NCBI GenBank assembly: GCA_932521025.1
Contig: OW051473.1
Span: 124,001-188,000 of the forward strand
Direction of reading: 5' to 3'
Length of the DNA stretch: 64,000 bases
From: Oscheius onirici
Lineage: Eukaryota; Nematoda; Chromadorea; Rhabditida; Rhabditidae
Shown: piece by piece, positions 59,861-64,000 of the stretch
Layout of the letters: every line of letters starts with the position of its first letter
Numbering within the stretch: position 1 is the stretch's first letter
Notes under the pieces: model-generated
The model's input: only the letters and a program-made list of their open reading frames with translations
What the model was told of the DNA's origin: nothing
Database searches by the model: none
Translations under genes and position numbers: made by a program

Positions 59861-60578
59861 CTACCACACAACAAATCTGAACACGACATTTTTACTAGTA
59901 TTGGAAACGTTACCTATGGTCAGAAGAATCGTCGTCTTCTGGCCTACCCAGTTCCGCATACGTGTGTAATTTTGGTGGATGTTTATGATTGTTTCTGCTT
60001 AAATCTATCCGTCCCCATACCAACGAGCTTCCATCTCGCTTAGAATGAGCTTGGCCCCAATAGTAATCCGGTTCCCAAGCAGCTGAACATAAAGTGTTGG
60101 AAAAAAATTTACAAAATTATTACGTGGTTTTTGGTTTTGTAAGCAATCGACAATCGCGAAAGATGTGACTAAGTTTCGGTCCAATATATACGCTAGTTCT
60201 ATATCATCATCGTCCAGACCAAATGGCCTCATCAGATCTTGACCAACCTGAAAATCTGGAAGAAACCTGCAGAAAGCTAACCGTACCTTAAACCATCCGA
60301 CGAAAAACAAAAACTGAACTATGGTAAAAACGGGAACGTAGAAATCAACCATGCCGGTAACAAACTGTCGTCCGAACAGGCAAAAGGCAAAATGGGCATA
60401 TGTGGCAAGAGCGGCAACCTTATATCTCAGTTCGGAAAGACAATGAAGATACCTGAGTATAGACCAGTGGAACACACACCCAATCGTAGCAAAAAAGTTT
60501 TCGGAATGAGGATCTATAAGTCTTGAGCTCAGCGTTTAGCGTCGTTATATAATAGGGATCTCCGTTTCCAGCAGCAAT
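59861..60578 (-). pseudogene. Partial bestrophin copy (exons 4-8 only)
   Basis: Inverted copy of the last five exons of the gene at 61496-63436, identical wherever compared. Only 23 bp of exon 3 are included (61143-61165), so no start codon, no TM1 and no upstream promoter of its own accompany it. It could not encode a channel by itself. Confidence 0.85.
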
Positions 60579-60733
60579 CTGAAACAATTTCTTAGTCACA
60601 TGTTAGTTTCTTACGCTTTCTGCCCGTACTAAGCGATCTTTAATACTATCTCACTCTTTTCCGTTTACAAATTATTTCCATTAAATGGCAATACGATTGG
60701 ATTCAAACTATGACGAAAATTCGTTCTCTGCTA

Positions 60734-61110
60734 ATTGAGGATAAGGAAGGGAGCTTTGTGCGCAAATTAGTTTTCACAGTCAAGACAGGAAAAGTTAGTA
60801 GGCGAAGGGTTCTTATGACTTTGACAGTTTCTTACTGGGACTGCGTGACTGGAACAGAGTGACAAGAGGGGAATGAAAGAAGCTGTGGGTCCTCGACAGA
60901 GCAAAATGGTAGATTGAATTGGGAAGACCTAACTTTAGCCCTGTGGCCAGTTCCAAGCGCGTGGGATTTAATCCACGCTGTACCCCGTGGGGTGTTTTTT
61001 CTATGCATTTTGGGCTCCACAGGGTTGTGCGTAGGGTGCCCGTAGAGTGAATACCACGCGTTGACCCCACGTGGGATACCTTGGAACTGGCCACTGGAAG
61101 GACTTTGCAA
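60734..61110 (-). repeat. Dispersed repeat copy 2 (left arm)
   Basis: Same family as 15020-15425. On the plus strand it begins ATTGAGGATAAGGAAGGGAG and ends near AAACCTTGTTCA. It is interrupted by the 150-bp element at 60944-61093. Confidence 0.7.
60944..61093. mobile_element. 150-bp TIR element nested in the dispersed repeat (left arm)
   Basis: 13-bp perfect terminal inverted repeats, TGGCCAGTTCCAA and TTGGAACTGGCCA, flanked by a 3-bp direct repeat CTG on both sides. The homologous position in the 15-kb copy has a single CTG and no insert. Non-coding, non-autonomous. Confidence 0.8.
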
Positions 61111-61495
61111 ACCTTGTTCAAAAACGTTCACGGAAAAACTACCTCGTTAGCTATCAACTGTTGTGCCAGAAACAGCAACGTGGCAGTCTGCATGAAACGA
61201 GAATGAATGTTACTGTTGACAAAAGCGACGCATACAAAATGACGAAAATGTGAAAACAGAGAGCGACTGTGTAGTTGGTTTCAATAAATATCAAAAACTT
61301 CAGCGCTGCAATATTTCTCATAAATGTTGGCAGTTTCCAGTAGTTATGCCCCGATGTTTTTTGTTTTCACCACGCTCAAAATACTTGTCTTGCTCCTCTC
61401 TGCTATTTGACCAGCTAATGGAACTTTTACGTGTCGGGTCGCTGTTCGAGTGTTTGCCGAGATAATGTCGCGATCAAGTCGGCTGCCACCTCGTC

Positions 61496-63436
61496 ATGAC
61501 AGTTTCCTACTCGGGTAACTTCTTTCGTCTCCTTCTACGATGGAAAGGCTCCATCTGGAAGTCTGTTTGGTTAGAACTCGTCCTATTTCTGCTTGCCTTC
61601 TATACAATTCGATTTTTCTACAATGAAGTTATACCCTTGCTTGATCCTGATGGCTCAAAAAACTGGAAACACATTTTCGAATCAGTCTGTAAAGAGATGA
61701 ACGAGTACACAAAAATGATACCTTTAACATTTTTGCTGGGATTTTATGTCTCGAACGTCGTCAGCAGGTTCATAGTATTTTTTTATTGTGAACAGTAAAA
61801 TTTCAGATGGTGGAAACAGTTTGAGTGTCTGTCGTGGCCTGAAGACCTACTGTCGGCCTTGTGCTTGGTTGTTCCCGGAACGGATGAAAATTCTCGACAT
61901 GTTCGGCACCAAATAGCACGATATTTGAATTTGGCTTCAGCTTTGGCTTGGTAAGAATCTTTAATTCCAAAACGTCTTTCAGGAGAGAAGTATCTGCAAA
62001 AATAAGACTACGCTTTCCCAGCTTGAAGAATTTAATAGATGCGGGATTACTGACAGACAAAGAGTTGTTGACTATTCGTAGTTTGACAGACGTCTCGCCG
62101 GGAATAGCATGGCTGACACCGTTGCACTGGACACAACAGTTGATAGCTAACGAGGTAGTTTTTCCGTGAACGTTTTTGAACAAGGTTTGCAAAGTCCTTC
62201 CAGTGGCCAGTTCCAAGGTATCCCACGTGGGGTCAACGCGTGGTATTCACTCTACGGGCACCCTACGCACAACCCTGTGGAGCCCAAAATGCATAGAAAA
62301 AACACCCCACGGGGTACAGCGTGGATTAAATCCCACGCGCTTGGAACTGGCCACAGGGCTAAAGTTAGGTCTTCCCAATTCAATCTACCATTTTGCTCTG
62401 TCGAGGACCCACAGCTTCTTTCATTCCCCTCTTGTCACTCTGTTCCAGTCACGCAGTCCCAGTAAGAAACTGTCAAAGTCATAAGAACCCTTCGCCTACT
62501 AACTTTTCCTGTCTTGACTGTGAAAACTAATTTGCGCACAAAGCTCCCTTCCTTATCCTCAATTAGCAGAGAACGAATTTTCGTCATAGTTTGAATCCAA
62601 TCGTATTGCCATTTAATGGAAATAATTTGTAAACGGAAAAGAGTGAGATAGTATTAAAGATCGCTTAGTACGGGCAGAAAGCGTAAGAAACTAACATGTG
62701 ACTAAGAAATTGTTTCAGATTGCTGCTGGAAACGGAGATCCCTATTATATAACGACGCTAAACGCTGAGCTCAAGACTTATAGATCCTCATTCCGAAAAC
62801 TTTTTTGCTACGATTGGGTGTGTGTTCCACTGGTCTATACTCAGGTATCTTCATTGTCTTTCCGAACTGAGATATAAGGTTGCCGCTCTTGCCACATATG
62901 CCCATTTTGCCTTTTGCCTGTTCGGACGACAGTTTGTTACCGGCATGGTTGATTTCTACGTTCCCGTTTTTACCATAGTTCAGTTTTTGTTTTTCGTCGG
63001 ATGGTTTAAGGTACGGTTAGCTTTCTGCAGGTTTCTTCCAGATTTTCAGGTTGGTCAAGATCTGATGAGGCCATTTGGTCTGGACGATGATGATATAGAA
63101 CTAGCGTATATATTGGACCGAAACTTAGTCACATCTTTCGCGATTGTCGATTGCTTACAAAACCAAAAACCACGTAATAATTTTGTAAATTTTTTTCCAA
63201 CACTTTATGTTCAGCTGCTTGGGAACCGGATTACTATTGGGGCCAAGCTCATTCTAAGCGAGATGGAAGCTCGTTGGTATGGGGACGGATAGATTTAAGC
63301 AGAAACAATCATAAACATCCACCAAAATTACACACGTATGCGGAACTGGGTAGGCCAGAAGACGACGATTCTTCTGACCATAGGTAACGTTTCCAATACT
63401 AGTAAAAATGTCGTGTTCAGATTTGTTGTGTGGTAG
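61496..63436 (+). CDS. Bestrophin-family anion channel (384 aa, 8 exons)
   Basis: Ca2+-activated chloride or bicarbonate channel family. Exons 61496-61767, 61807-61950, 61983-62154, 62719-62844, 62879-63010, 63050-63173, 63215-63383 and 63421-63436 join in frame. Landmarks: [20 protein letters not shown] at the N-terminus, [19 protein letters not shown], the neck region, [63 protein letters not shown], then the Ca2+-clasp region [18 protein letters not shown]. The tail is short (384 aa, versus 450 or more in many homologues). Exons 1-3 lie in the unique spacer, exons 4-8 in the right arm of the inverted repeat. The 564-nt third intron carries the dispersed repeat with its nested element. Confidence 0.9.
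62187..62563 (+). repeat. Dispersed repeat copy 3 (right arm, bestrophin intron 3)
   Basis: Mirror of 60734-61110. On the minus strand it begins ATTGAGGATAAGGAAGGGAG. It lies wholly in intron 3 of the bestrophin gene. Confidence 0.7.
62204..62353. mobile_element. 150-bp TIR element nested in the dispersed repeat (right arm)
   Basis: Mirror copy of the element at 60944-61093, with the same 13-bp inverted ends and CTG/CAG flanks. Confidence 0.8.
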
Positions 63437-64000
63437 CAGAATCAATAAAATGTATAAAATAATATTTGTTTAACAAAATTCATTGGAGCTTAAAGACACT
63501 TGTTACTACTTTCTTGTTAGAATATTTGAAAATTATACTGCAGTGGGCCCCCGCTTTCGTATTTGTTAACGAAACGGAATATGCCGTTATTTCACTAATT
63601 TTCAAACATATCTTGTGCACGATGACTCTGCTCATTCTGTGTTTGTGACTCGCAAGATCACTTTTTGGTCCGAGTTGAGCTGCTCTTTGCTGATATGATA
63701 GCAATTCTTTCGGGTCGGAGAAGGGTTTTGAATAAACAAAAGCGCGCGAGAAACCTTGTAAAGATTTTTAAAGAAGGAAAATCTACGATTAATATATTCG
63801 AAAGGTTACAGGAAGAAGCATAGAAGGATAATATTCAAAAACATTACCAGGTATTCAAATTGAGAGAATTTCTTCGATTATATCGATTGTTTTTATGAAA
63901 CATACTAAACGTTTTTTACAACGGATTATCTCAGTACAGTGAAAGAAAACAGCATTATGCATGTTTTCAAGTTTTTCTTGTGCTGCAGACTGATTATGCC

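Larger units (their letters stand above)
59297..61165 (-). repeat. Left arm of a 1,869-bp inverted repeat
   Basis: Mirror of 62132-64000 (coordinates sum to 123,297). All stretches compared by eye, including both outer ends and the inner boundary, match exactly. The inner boundary is sharp: identity stops after CAACTGTTGTG. The outer boundary is not seen because the right arm runs off the window. The arm contains exons 4-8 of bestrophin in reverse. Confidence 0.95.
62132..64000 (+). repeat. Right arm of the 1,869-bp inverted repeat
   Basis: Exact reverse complement of 59297-61165 wherever checked; it continues to the last base of the window, so its true length is unknown. Confidence 0.95.

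Overview
The window is nuclear DNA of a nematode, most likely a chromadorean. Genes are split into many short exons. Introns are mostly 35-60 nt and end in TTTCAG, and several first ATGs sit right behind a TTTCAG that could be a spliced-leader acceptor. The gene content fits: a DAF-36 Rieske oxygenase, a CED-8-type XK protein, a nematode-style serpentine receptor, a DUF19-like secreted protein, two fatty-acid amide hydrolases and a bestrophin. The species cannot be named from the sequence. All gene models were spliced by hand from frame, phase and family knowledge.

Layout. 0.7-6.6 kb: four plus-strand genes of unknown function; the two largest use only phase-2 introns. 7.0-7.6 kb: a small secreted protein (-). 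11.0-13.2 kb: an SLC7/LAT amino-acid transporter (+). 14.2-15.9 kb: an unknown 355-aa protein with a dispersed repeat in its third intron. 16.1-17.1 kb: a broken single-pass membrane gene (-) carrying a TTAA-flanked MITE. 17.7-19.0 kb: a DUF19-like protein (+). 19.7-21.4 kb: a 7TM receptor (+), ending 35 bp from a coiled-coil gene (-, 21.4-27.9 kb) whose first intron holds a 1.2-kb foldback element. 30.1-32.5 kb: an XK-related scramblase (+). 32.7-37.4 kb: an adhesion-type GPCR (-). 38.6-40.9 kb: DAF-36 (+), tail to tail with FAAH-like gene A (-, 41.0-43.1 kb). 44-51 kb: a sparse stretch of small genes and tRNA-like repeats. 51.2-54.3 kb: a cytosolic Hsp70 (+) with reading-frame damage. 57-59 kb: a putative secreted peptide (+) and FAAH-like gene B (-), which lacks its 3' half. 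59.3-64.0 kb: a 1,869-bp inverted repeat around a 966-bp spacer, with a complete bestrophin gene on one side and an inverted partial copy on the other.

Two themes connect the parts. First, lipid and steroid signalling: DAF-36 makes the precursor of dafachronic acids, the FAAH-like enzymes would degrade fatty-acid amides, and the XK protein scrambles phospholipids. Second, small non-autonomous elements with terminal inverted repeats sit mostly in introns. Single-base gaps in Hsp70 and a near-perfect palindrome running to the window edge raise the possibility of long-read assembly errors, so those observations carry that warning.
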